Shown: one piece after another, positions 9,112 to 17,952 of the stretch
How positions within the stretch are numbered: the stretch's first letter is position 1
Layout: every line of letters begins with the position of its first letter
DNA from: an uncultured Desulfobulbaceae bacterium
GTDB lineage: Bacteria > Desulfobacterota > Desulfobulbia > Desulfobulbales > CALZHT01
Direction of reading: 5' to 3'
Length of the DNA stretch: 46,151 nt
Assembly (NCBI GenBank): GCA_945787445.1
Contig: CALZHT010000011.1
Coordinates: 1 to 46,151 of the forward strand
The notes under the pieces: generated by a model
What the model saw: only the letters and a program-made list of their open reading frames with translations
What the model was told of the DNA's origin: nothing
Databases searched by the model: none
Position numbers and translations under genes: made by a program

Positions 9112-9139
9112 TTGACAGGCCAAAAAGAATCTATTAATA
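9112..9139 (+). promoter_or_regulatory. Candidate sigma-70 promoter of the ATP synthase operon
   Basis: A perfect -35 box TTGACA (9112-9117) is followed after 16 bases by TTAATA (9134-9139) in the AT-rich spacer between alaS and the atp genes, about 65 bp ahead of the first start codon. The match is good, but it is read by eye and transcription is not demonstrated. Confidence 0.5.
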
Positions 9140-9203
9140 GCATTTTGTAATAAATGAAGGGTCATTCATTTTTTTCGGCAAAGAGACAAAAGGGAGCTGC
9201 GCC

Positions 9204-9629
9204 ATGATTGAAATAGACATCACCATGCCGATTCAAATTATCAATATCATTATTTTAATGATGATAATGAATGCTGTTTTATACAAGCCTGTCCGAACCG
9301 CCTTGCTTGAGCGGGAAAAAAGAATCGCTTCACTGCATGATGATGTCGAAACATTCGACAAAAACGCAGCGCAGAGGCTGGAAGAATTTGATCAGAAAAT
9401 TAAAGAGGCCAGAGTGAAGGCAAAGGCTGAAATGGAAACGGTCAGAGGTGCTGCGCAATCGACTGCGGCGGAATCACTCGCCCAAGTGAGGCAGGAGTCT
9501 GATGCTTCTAAAGGCGAGCAACTGGGCCAGATTCAACAGCAATTTACCGGGGCCCAGCAGGAATTGAAAGGGCAGGTTGAAGGATTTGCAAACGAGATGG
9601 CGGCCAAAGTGCTGGGGAGGGCTTTATAA
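9204..9629 (+). CDS. F1Fo ATP synthase subunit b' (AtpF')
   Basis: One of two b-type stator subunits of the ATP synthase. An N-terminal membrane helix (IQIINIIILMMIMNAVLY, about residues 11-28) is followed by the conserved YKPVRTALLEREKRI and a long charged coiled coil reaching the C-terminus, which in the complex contacts delta. The 141-residue length suits a b' subunit. ATG 9204 follows GGGAG. It is the first gene of the operon, and the next gene starts one base after its stop, so the two stator subunits are probably made in equal amounts. b' was distinguished from b by its position and its lack of an N-terminal extension. Confidence 0.88.
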   Translation: MIEIDITMPIQIINIIILMMIMNAVLYKPVRTALLEREKRIASLHDDVETFDKNAAQRLEEFDQKIKEARVKAKAEMETVRGAAQSTAAESLAQVRQESDASKGEQLGQIQQQFTGAQQELKGQVEGFANEMAAKVLGRAL

Positions 9630-9630
9630 A

Positions 9631-10233
9631 ATGCTGGAAGCAAAAAAGGTGGTTTCTAAAGTCGGTGTCGCTGCTTTTCTTGCCCTCACCATTGTTGCAA
9701 TGGCATCCGTTGTTTATGCAAGTGGAGGCGGAGAACAGGGTTCATTATCAACGGAAAAATTATGGGATCTCCTCTATCGGGTGCTTAATTTTACAGGCCT
9801 TGCCATAATTTTGGTATGGGCGCTCAAGAAGCCGGTTGCCAATGGACTGAGCAGCAGAAGGCAGGCCATAAAAGAACAGTTTGAGGAACTCGATGCTCAA
9901 AAGTCTGAAGCTGAGCAGAAATATAAGGAATATGAAGCCAAGCTTGCTACCATTGATGCTGAGGTGAATCGGATCATAGAAGCTGCCGTGGCCCAGGGTG
10001 AGAGTGAGAAACAGAAAATTATTGATGATGCTGCCCGGGCGGCAAATGATATCAGGCGGCAGGCTGAAATGGCTGTGGTTCATGAGTTGGCCGAAGCCAA
10101 GAGAAATCTGCGTGAGGATATTGCTGAACAGGCTGCCAAGATGGCAGAGGAACTCATCGGCGCAAATCTCCAAGAGTCCGATCAGGTGAAGTTGGTGAAT
10201 AATTACCTTGATAAGGTGGGGGCTTTACAGTGA
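9631..10233 (+). CDS. atpF: F1Fo ATP synthase subunit b (AtpF) with an N-terminal hydrophobic extension
   Basis: The second b-type stator subunit, 200 residues. A first hydrophobic stretch (VGVAAFLALTIVAMASVVYA, about residues 11-30) precedes the usual b-subunit membrane helix (FTGLAIILVWALKKPVANGL, about residues 54-73), followed by a long coiled coil rich in Lys, Glu and Ala. The extra stretch ends VYASGG, resembling a signal peptide; such extensions are known in several delta-proteobacterial b subunits. ATG 9631 is chosen because GGGGAGG lies 11 bases upstream and the 5'-extended reading (from 9577) runs through the end of b'. The TGA overlaps the GTG of atpH. Confidence 0.88.
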   Translation: MLEAKKVVSKVGVAAFLALTIVAMASVVYASGGGEQGSLSTEKLWDLLYRVLNFTGLAIILVWALKKPVANGLSSRRQAIKEQFEELDAQKSEAEQKYKEYEAKLATIDAEVNRIIEAAVAQGESEKQKIIDDAARAANDIRRQAEMAVVHELAEAKRNLREDIAEQAAKMAEELIGANLQESDQVKLVNNYLDKVGALQ

Positions 10234-10775
10234 GAAATACAGTCATAGCAAAAAGATATGCCAAGGCATTGTTTGCCGTTGGCAAGGAAGATGGGACCCT
10301 CGATGGGTTGGGGCAGGCATTGACCGAACTTTCAGAGCTATATGCCACGGTTCCTGAAGTTGTGGATGCACTGACCAATCCCATGTATCCCCTCGATGTC
10401 AGGGCCAAGGTGATGGAACATCTGGCGAAAGAACTCAAAGCCTCCCAGGTAATGACCAATTTCTTGAGCCTATTAGTACAGAAAAAACGGGCTGACGTTG
10501 TTCCGGAAATTGCCGAAGTATTTCAGGCAATGGTAGACACAGACCGAAATGTTTGTCAGGGGGTCGTCGTGGCAGCTGCCGAATTGTCCGTAGATTTAAA
10601 GGCAAAGATCCAGGCAACGCTGGAAAAATTGACCGGCAAGCAGGTGGTTGTGACAACAGAGGTCGATCCTTCTATCATAGGGGGCATTGTTGCCAAGGTA
10701 GGTGACTTGGTGCTGGACGGGAGTATAAGAACGCAACTCGCGGGTTTAAAAGAATCCATAAAGGGGAGTGAATAG
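10230..10775 (+). CDS. atpH: F1Fo ATP synthase subunit delta
   Basis: Delta caps the alpha3-beta3 head and anchors the b-b' stalk. The N-terminal helical domain (VIAKRYAKALFAVGKEDG) and the C-terminal signature (DPSIIGGIVAKVGDLVLDGSIRTQLAGLKE, cited here in pieces: IIGGIVAKVGD and DGSIRTQL) are both clear. It is 181 residues, normal for the family. The start is a GTG whose last bases form the TGA of atpF (overlap GTGA), with AAGGTGGGGG upstream, so translation is probably coupled. It is followed 3 bases later by atpA. Confidence 0.93.
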   Translation: MRNTVIAKRYAKALFAVGKEDGTLDGLGQALTELSELYATVPEVVDALTNPMYPLDVRAKVMEHLAKELKASQVMTNFLSLLVQKKRADVVPEIAEVFQAMVDTDRNVCQGVVVAAAELSVDLKAKIQATLEKLTGKQVVVTTEVDPSIIGGIVAKVGDLVLDGSIRTQLAGLKESIKGSE

Positions 10776-10778
10776 CCA

Positions 10779-12299
10779 ATGCAGATAAAAGCCGAAGAAA
10801 TCAGTCAAATTATCAAGGGGCAGATCAAGGATTACGAAGCTAAAGTTGATCTGAGTGAAACTGGTACTATAATCTCTGTTGGTGACGGTATTGCACGTGT
10901 TCACGGAGTTGAGAATTGCATGGCTATGGAGCTCTTGGAGTTCCCGGGTGGCATTCTCGGATTGGCATTGAACCTGGAAGAGGACAACGTCGGTTGCGCC
11001 GTTCTTGGTGATGTTGAGCACATCAAGGAAGGTGATACCGTGAAACGGACCGGCAAAATTGCCGAAGTTCCGGTTGGTCCGGAAATGGAAGGGAGGGTAG
11101 TTGATGCCACCGGCAGTCCCATTGACGGTCAAGGCCCGATCAATGCCAAGCTCTCTTCGAAAATCGAAGTGATTGCGCCTGGCGTTATCGCCAGAAAGGG
11201 TGTGCATCAACCCTGCTATACGGGCGCCAAAGCGGTTGACGCCATGACCCCGGTTGGCAAGGGGCAGCGTGAGCTTATCATCGGTGACCGCCAGATCGGT
11301 AAGACCGCCCTCTGCGTTGACGCGATCATCGCCCAGAAAGAAACGGATGTTCATTGTATTTATGTTGCCATTGGTCAGAAAAAATCCACCGTCGCCCTGG
11401 TGGTCGAAAACCTTCGCAAACACGGCGCCATGGATTACACCACCGTGGTTGCGGCCTGTGCGTCCGATCCGGCCCCGATGCAGTATGTTGCCGCATTTGC
11501 CGGTTGCACCATGGGCGAGTATTTCCGAGATAATGGTCAGCACGCCCTGATTATTTATGACGATCTGTCCAAACAGGCGGTGGCCTACCGCCAGCTTTCT
11601 CTGCTGCTTCGTCGTCCTCCCGGACGCGAGGCGTTTCCGGGCGATATTTTCTTCAACCATTCCCGCTTGCTCGAGCGTTCTGCCAAGGTAAGCGATGAGT
11701 TTGGTGCCGGGTCCCTCACTGCTCTGCCCATCATTGAGACGCAGGCAGGCGACGTTTCGGCATATATTCCCACAAACGTTATTTCCATTACCGACGGACA
11801 GGTCTATCTGGAGCCCAACCTGTTTTTTGCCGGTGTGCGTCCGGCGATCAACGTCGGCCTCTCGGTCTCCCGGGTTGGCGGCGCGGCCCAGGTAAAAGCC
11901 ATGAAACAGGTGGCCGGTACCCTTCGTCTTGATCTTGCCCAGTACCGTGAACTGGCAGCCTTTGCCGGCTTCGGTTCAGACCTGGATGCCGCCACCCAGG
12001 CCCAGCTTACCAGGGGTGAAAGACTGGTTGAGATATTGAAACAGCCGCAATACCAGCCGCTGCCCATGGAAAAACAGGTGAGTATTCTTTTTGCCGGTAC
12101 TAAAGGATACCTTGATAAGCTGCCGGTAAACACTCTGGCCGATTATGAGAAGGAACTGTATGCCCATATTGAGGCCAATGATCCCGGCATTTTCGATACG
12201 TTGCGGGAAAAAGAGGAAATCGATGCGGATCTTGAAGGGCGCATGAAGAAGACCATCGAGGAATTCGGTGAATCATTCAAGGCTGCAAAGGGCCTCTAA
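10779..12299 (+). CDS. atpA: F1Fo ATP synthase subunit alpha
   Basis: Alpha carries the non-catalytic nucleotide sites of F1. At 506 residues it has the N-terminal beta-barrel ([21 protein letters not shown]), the P-loop GDRQIGKT (about residues 169-176) and the signature [17 protein letters not shown]. It is highly conserved and complete. A ribosome site GGGGAG lies just before ATG 10779 and overlaps the end of atpH. Long open frames on the other strand over this gene are composition shadows. Confidence 0.97.
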   Translation: MQIKAEEISQIIKGQIKDYEAKVDLSETGTIISVGDGIARVHGVENCMAMELLEFPGGILGLALNLEEDNVGCAVLGDVEHIKEGDTVKRTGKIAEVPVGPEMEGRVVDATGSPIDGQGPINAKLSSKIEVIAPGVIARKGVHQPCYTGAKAVDAMTPVGKGQRELIIGDRQIGKTALCVDAIIAQKETDVHCIYVAIGQKKSTVALVVENLRKHGAMDYTTVVAACASDPAPMQYVAAFAGCTMGEYFRDNGQHALIIYDDLSKQAVAYRQLSLLLRRPPGREAFPGDIFFNHSRLLERSAKVSDEFGAGSLTALPIIETQAGDVSAYIPTNVISITDGQVYLEPNLFFAGVRPAINVGLSVSRVGGAAQVKAMKQVAGTLRLDLAQYRELAAFAGFGSDLDAATQAQLTRGERLVEILKQPQYQPLPMEKQVSILFAGTKGYLDKLPVNTLADYEKELYAHIEANDPGIFDTLREKEEIDADLEGRMKKTIEEFGESFKAAKGL

Positions 12300-12330
12300 T
12301 TAAGACTTTTCTAAGAAAGGGTAAACTCTG

Positions 12331-13206
12331 ATGGCTAGTCTAAAAGATGTCCAAAACCAAATCGGCGGGGTGAAGAAGACTTCACAGATCACCAAGGCCA
12401 TGAATATGGTGGCGGCCGCCAAACTGCGCGGGGCCCAACAGAAAATGGAAGACTTCCGGCCGTATACTGCAAAATTCAACGAGGCCATGGGCAATCTTTC
12501 GGCCAATATGGATGCCGGCCAGTTCCCGCTCATGGAAGCGCGTGAAGTCAAGGCGGTTGAGTTGATTGTTGTTACCTCAGACCGCGGTTTGTGCGGCAGT
12601 TTTAACGCCAATATTAATAAGATGACCGAGAAGCTCATAGCCCAATACGAGCGAGAGGGCAAGAAAGTTTCTCTGGTTTGCGTTGGCAAAAAAGGTGCGC
12701 GGTATTTCCGGAAAACCGGCAAGGTTCGCCAGCAGTATTCTGATATTATGGGAACCTTTCAAATGTTTAACGCCCGTGCCATTGCCCAGGATGTTGCGGC
12801 AAATTTTCTCTCCGGCGATGCCGACGAGGTCCATATTGTCTACGGCAAGTTTTTTTCCGTTGCGGTGCAAAGGCCCAATCAAGAACCACTCCTACCGGTA
12901 AGGCCGATCGCTGGTCCAGAGGGGGAAGCTTCAGGCGGCGCCGGCGGGGATTATATCTATGAGCCGAGTCCGGGCGAAATCATGGAAGTTCTGTTGCCTC
13001 TCTATCTGAATGTCATGGTATATCACGCCATGCTGGAAGTCGGGGCAAGCGAGCATGCCGCCCGCATGACCGCCATGGATAATGCCACCAATGCATGTAA
13101 GGATATGATAGACAGCCTGACCCTGATTTATAACAAGGCAAGGCAGGCCGGCATTACATCAGAGCTTATGGATATAGTCGGCGGCGCAGAGGCCTTGAAA
13201 GGATAA
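12331..13206 (+). CDS. atpG: F1Fo ATP synthase subunit gamma
   Basis: Gamma is the central rotor shaft. The protein (291 residues) begins MASLKDVQNQIGGVKKTSQITKAM (family start; shown here only as its first 20 residues MASLKDVQNQIGGVKKTSQI), contains VTSDRGLCGSFN, and ends with the conserved C-terminal helix ARMTAMDNATNAC and YNKARQAGITSEL. A Gly-rich loop (EGEASGGAGGDYIYEPS, about residues 198-214) sits where the family is variable. ATG 12331 follows AAGAAAGGG. It lies 31 bp after atpA. Confidence 0.96.
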   Translation: MASLKDVQNQIGGVKKTSQITKAMNMVAAAKLRGAQQKMEDFRPYTAKFNEAMGNLSANMDAGQFPLMEAREVKAVELIVVTSDRGLCGSFNANINKMTEKLIAQYEREGKKVSLVCVGKKGARYFRKTGKVRQQYSDIMGTFQMFNARAIAQDVAANFLSGDADEVHIVYGKFFSVAVQRPNQEPLLPVRPIAGPEGEASGGAGGDYIYEPSPGEIMEVLLPLYLNVMVYHAMLEVGASEHAARMTAMDNATNACKDMIDSLTLIYNKARQAGITSELMDIVGGAEALKG

Positions 13207-13250
13207 TTGATTGATTGAAAAACATCTACCTGTTTATAAATAATTGCTGA

Positions 13251-14696
<1,446 letters not shown>

Positions 14697-14775
14697 TACC
14701 AAAAGCACTATTCCAGGAATAGGGTCCTTTTTTTCGGCCTTATCCTGAAAAAATTACTGTTTCGAGGATCCATAA

Positions 14776-15192
14776 ATGGCTGAAAAGATACAATTGGAAG
14801 TTGTGACGCCAAAGGGTGCCGTTGTGAGCGAGTCGGTGGACATTGTCACCGCACCCGGTTATGCCGGTGAGTTTGGAGTCCTTGCCAATCACGCCCCCAT
14901 GCTGAGTACGATTAAGACCGGTGTTCTTATCTACAAAAAAGATAATCAGGAACAGCCTTTCATGATGAGCGGTGGATTTTGCGAGGTTTCAAACAATAAA
15001 ATTACATTCCTGGTCGAAGCTGCGGACAGGGGCACTGAAATTGATGTTGACCGGGCTTTGCGGGCAAAAGAACGGGCCGAAAAAAGGCTTGCCCTGGCCC
15101 AGCAGCAGAGGGAAAAAATCAATGTTGCCAGAGCGGAAGCAGCATTGCAGAGATCGCTCGCCAGATTGAAAGCGGCAAAAAGCGAAAAATAA
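14776..15192 (+). CDS. atpC: F1Fo ATP synthase subunit epsilon
   Basis: Epsilon links gamma to the c ring and regulates ATPase activity. The N-terminal beta sandwich (LEVVTPKGAVVSESVDIVTAPGYAGEFGVLANHAPM, cited in part: PGYAGEFGVLANHAPML) is followed by a C-terminal helical hairpin rich in Ala, Arg and Lys (ALRAKERAEKRLALAQQQR). It has 138 residues, normal for the family. It is the last gene of the operon, with GAGGATCC before ATG 14776 and a strong terminator 27 bp after the stop. Subunits a and c (atpB, atpE) are not in the window; in related bacteria they form a separate operon. Confidence 0.95.
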   Translation: MAEKIQLEVVTPKGAVVSESVDIVTAPGYAGEFGVLANHAPMLSTIKTGVLIYKKDNQEQPFMMSGGFCEVSNNKITFLVEAADRGTEIDVDRALRAKERAEKRLALAQQQREKINVARAEAALQRSLARLKAAKSEK

Positions 15193-15218
15193 AAATTCAA
15201 AAGCTACTTGATTTACCA

Positions 15219-15250
15219 AACCGCCCAGCATTAGTTGGGCGGTTTTTTTA
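15219..15250 (+). terminator. Rho-independent terminator of the atp operon
   Basis: AACCGCCCA (15219-15227) pairs perfectly with TGGGCGGTT (15236-15244), a 9-bp GC-rich stem with an 8-base loop, followed by a run of T. It lies 27 bp after the atpC stop codon. Confidence 0.92.
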
Positions 15251-15340
15251 TTTATTGAAGAAAGGCCCCAGCTCCATGTTTAAAGTTTAGGCCCTGAAGT
15301 TTTATATCCTTGACCGGTTTTTTCCGTCGCCTTATATTTC

Positions 15341-15464
15341 ATACCAAGTCGCATTCAAATTCTAACTTTGTTGGCTGCGGCGTTGGCTTCCTCGATCCGC
15401 CGCGGCGGACCTCAAGAGCCTCCTCCCTTGCCGCCTTGTTACCTCTTTGAATGCAACTTGGTAT
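15341..15464. repeat. Second MITE-like element, ATACCAAGT ends
   Basis: ATACCAAGTCGCATTCAAA (15341-15359) and TTTGAATGCAACTTGGTAT (15446-15464) are 19-bp terminal inverted repeats with a single mismatch, bounding a GC-rich 124-bp element with no coding capacity. It lies between the convergent atpC and cheX-like genes and 6 bp from a copy of the other MITE family. I saw no second copy in the window. Confidence 0.7.
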
Positions 15465-15470
15465 CAAATC

Positions 15471-15611
15471 CTGATTACCATTGGAACTCAGCTATTTTTT
15501 TATTCGTGCTTCAGAATTCCTTGTCATTTCGAGCACAGCGAGAAATCTTCCTGCCCCAGGAAAAGATTTCTCACGTTCGTTCGAAATGACAGACAAATCA
15601 AAAATCAACAG
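15471..15611. repeat. MITE-like repeat, copy 3 (right end lost)
   Basis: It starts CTGATTACCA (15471-15480), shares ACTCAGCTATTTTTTTATTCG with the other copies, and has the core hairpin at 15522-15591 (TGTCATTTCGAGCACAGCG...TCGAAATGACA). The similarity fades near AATCAACAG (15611), 8 bp before the stop of the minus-strand cheX-like gene, so the right terminal repeat is missing. Confidence 0.8.
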
Positions 15612-15618
15612 AAAAAAA

Positions 15619-16092
15619 TTATTTCCTTTCCCCCAGGTTGGCTTCCACAACAAAATCGCCGTTATCAGTCGTAAAAGGGATGACTATGGTTGGGGCATCT
15701 GAGTAAAAAGAAATATCAACACCTTTACCGGCGACCATTGTCGGTGTTGCCAGTTCGAATTTGTGATCTAGTTTTGAAAGTTGCGCTTTTGCGCCGCCGC
15801 AAATCATGTTCGTCAGTTCGCCCACAGCATCAACTATTTCAGGATCGATTTTTTTCTTAGGCTCATCCATCAGCATATTGGCAACTATTTTCAGTATGCA
15901 TTTTTCAGAAAAGCTGACAACCATGCAACCGGAGATAGTATCAGAGACCATCCCGATAATGCCGGTTATTTCTCCATATGTTGTCTTGCCTTCCTTGAGC
16001 TTGGGCTTTTGGGCGGAAACCTTGGTCTGGGCCATGGTTTCAATGACATTTTTTGTTGAACTTAAAAAAGGATTGATGAACTCAGCTTTCAT
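15619..16092 (-). CDS. CheX-like chemotaxis phosphatase domain protein
   Basis: A 157-residue single-domain protein of the CheX/CheC/FliY type. The helix EIVDAVGELTNMICGGAKAQL contains the E-x2-N pattern (ELTN) that in CheX contributes the catalytic Glu and Asn for CheY-P dephosphorylation, and it is preceded by ISGCMVVSFSEKCILKIVANMLMD. No chemotaxis, flagellar or receiver genes lie nearby, so its partner is unknown; it could act on an orphan receiver or in twitching control. The start ATG 16092 has only a poor ribosome site. It is divergent from gltD across a 383-bp spacer and convergent with the atp operon. Confidence 0.8.
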   Translation of the reverse strand: MKAEFINPFLSSTKNVIETMAQTKVSAQKPKLKEGKTTYGEITGIIGMVSDTISGCMVVSFSEKCILKIVANMLMDEPKKKIDPEIVDAVGELTNMICGGAKAQLSKLDHKFELATPTMVAGKGVDISFYSDAPTIVIPFTTDNGDFVVEANLGERK

Positions 16093-16242
16093 AGGCGTGA
16101 CCCATCGAGAAAGAGAAAAAAGAGTATGCTAATGAAGTTACGGTAAATAAATGATTAAAAATTGAATAGTTAACTTTCATTTCATTGTAGCAAAATACCT
16201 CCGGTTAATCTATCAGAAACTGTTCTTCGCACATGCTTATTG

Positions 16243-16254
16243 GTTAGTACTAAC
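16243..16254. promoter_or_regulatory. Palindrome GTTAGTACTAAC in the cheX-gltD divergent spacer
   Basis: A perfect 12-bp palindrome lies inside the 383-bp spacer (16093-16475) between two divergent genes and could be an operator. A looser inverted pair (TTTTG-TTAAC-CAAAA) sits about 115 bp further right. A 26-codon frame at 16260-16340 starting after this site is too short to call. No regulator of this site is identified. Confidence 0.3.
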
Positions 16255-16475
16255 TAAAGATGAAAGGAGTCGTTGTGCCCATGAAAAAGGAAGGAATGGC
16301 AGGAAGTCGAAATGAAAAAATATTTCATGAAATCTCTTGAAAAACATATTATTCTAAACATTTTGTTAACCAAAATTGTTGCTCGGACCGGATTTTTCAT
16401 CCCTTGAGATATCTTTGCGAAAACATATCGTGCTCAGGAATTTATCATAAGATTTTGCAATAGTAGGAGGTAGTA

Positions 16476-17885
16476 ATGAACAAGAAAGAGAGAATGAAAA
16501 TTAAGCGGCACTATCCCGCCGAGTTGCCTGCTGCCGAGCGGATTACTAATTTCAATGAAGTAGTTTCCGGTTTTGATCATGAAACAGCAATCCTAGAGGC
16601 GGAACGATGCCTGCAATGTAAAAAACCAAAATGCCGGATAGGTTGCCCGATTCATAATGATATTCCCCGGTTTATTTCATTGCTCCGGGAGGGGAAAATC
16701 GAGGAGGCCTATTGGGCGGACAGGGAAACCAACTCCCTGCCGGCTATCTGTTCCAGAGTCTGTCCGCATGAGTTCCAGTGTGAGGGCGCATGCATCCGGG
16801 GCATAAAGGGAGAATCTGTCGCAATTGGTATGCTTGAGCGCTACATTGTGGACTGGATGGTTGCCAACAACAAGAACCTCCTAAAGCCGTGCGCTCTGCC
16901 CAAGGACAAGAAGGTGGCTATTGTCGGGTCCGGTCCGGCAGGCATGACCGCTGCCTTCTGTTTAGCGCATGCCGGTTACCCGTGCACAATATTTGAGAGT
17001 CTTCCCATTTTCGGGGGCATGATGGCGGTGGGCATTCCGGCCTACAGGCTGCCCCGGCCTATCATTGATGCAGAGTTCGAAGCCCTGAAAAACTGCGGGG
17101 TTGAAATCGTCAACAATATAGTAATCGGCAAAGACAAGACCTTGGCGCAGCTCAAGGAAGAAGGATTTTCCGCTGTTTTTATCGGGATTGGCGCCCATAA
17201 GAGCCGAAAACTTGGCGTTGATGGCGAGGAACTGGAAGGAGTGATTCATGGGGTGGATTATCTCCGCAGGGTGAATCTCGGTGAAAATCTGAATTTAGGC
17301 AGTAATATTGTCGTGGTCGGCGGCGGCAATGTTGCCATTGACTGTGCACGCACAGCACTTCGAACCGGCTCGGACAAGGTGTTTATCCTCTATCGTCGGA
17401 CAAAGGCGGAGATGCCGGCCTCCCAGGCGGAGGTGCATCACCTGGAAGAAGAGGGCGTCAAGATCGAAATGCTGGCCGCCCCTGAAAAAGTCCACGGCCA
17501 TAATGGGAAACTTACCAAGATAGAATGCATCCGCATGGAGCTTGGGGAATGCGATTCTTCAGGACGTTGCCGCCCGGTTCCTGTTCCTGGTTCCAACTTT
17601 ATGATTGAGGCGGAGGCGATCATCCCTGCCATCAGCCAGGATGTGGATGACACCGCCAACACCGGCACGACCTTTGACATGTCACGCTGGGGCACTTACG
17701 AGGTAGACCCTGTGACAATGCAGACCTCTGTGCCTTGGGTATTTGCAGGAGGTGACGGTGTTCTCGGACCGCAGACCGTAGCAAAAGCCGTTTTTCAAGG
17801 GAAAGAGGCTGCCGAATCAATAAGGCGATATTTAGAAGGTAATGATTTGAAAGAAGGGCGGGTGGAGGAAACGGAAGAACAGTAA
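16476..17885 (+). CDS. GltD-like NAD(P)-dependent glutamate synthase small subunit / FeS flavoprotein
   Basis: A 469-residue flavoprotein of the GltD family, which passes electrons between NAD(P)H, FAD and iron-sulfur clusters. The N-terminal ferredoxin-like region has two cysteine sets (C45-x2-C48-x4-C53-x3-C57 and C92-x3-C96-x5-C102-x3-C106), then the FAD motif GSGPAGM (from residue 151) and the NADP motif GGGNVAID (from about residue 283). A strong ribosome site (AGGAGG) precedes ATG 16476. The size matches the stand-alone 'homotetrameric' GltA-type protein. No glutamate synthase large subunit or NfnA-like partner is nearby, so whether it makes glutamate or acts as NfnB/SudA-like ferredoxin:NADP oxidoreductase cannot be settled here. 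Confidence 0.88.
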   Translation: MNKKERMKIKRHYPAELPAAERITNFNEVVSGFDHETAILEAERCLQCKKPKCRIGCPIHNDIPRFISLLREGKIEEAYWADRETNSLPAICSRVCPHEFQCEGACIRGIKGESVAIGMLERYIVDWMVANNKNLLKPCALPKDKKVAIVGSGPAGMTAAFCLAHAGYPCTIFESLPIFGGMMAVGIPAYRLPRPIIDAEFEALKNCGVEIVNNIVIGKDKTLAQLKEEGFSAVFIGIGAHKSRKLGVDGEELEGVIHGVDYLRRVNLGENLNLGSNIVVVGGGNVAIDCARTALRTGSDKVFILYRRTKAEMPASQAEVHHLEEEGVKIEMLAAPEKVHGHNGKLTKIECIRMELGECDSSGRCRPVPVPGSNFMIEAEAIIPAISQDVDDTANTGTTFDMSRWGTYEVDPVTMQTSVPWVFAGGDGVLGPQTVAKAVFQGKEAAESIRRYLEGNDLKEGRVEETEEQ

Positions 17886-17913
17886 AATTACAAACTACAA
17901 ACCAACGGAATGC

Positions 17914-17950
17914 AAGCCCCCGGAGAAATTTGGACCGGGGGCTTTTTTTA
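17914..17950 (+). terminator. Rho-independent terminator after the gltD-like gene
   Basis: AAGCCCCCGG (17914-17923) pairs perfectly with CCGGGGGCTT (17935-17944), followed by T residues. It lies 28 bp after the stop and just before the convergent amidase stop. The reverse strand lacks a T run, so it probably works only for the plus strand. Confidence 0.92.
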
Positions 17951-17952
17951 TA

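Noticed and set aside
10746-11660. Long minus-strand open frame across atpA
   Set aside because: It mirrors a highly conserved coding gene. Long antisense frames arise from its codon bias, and the translation shows no domain.
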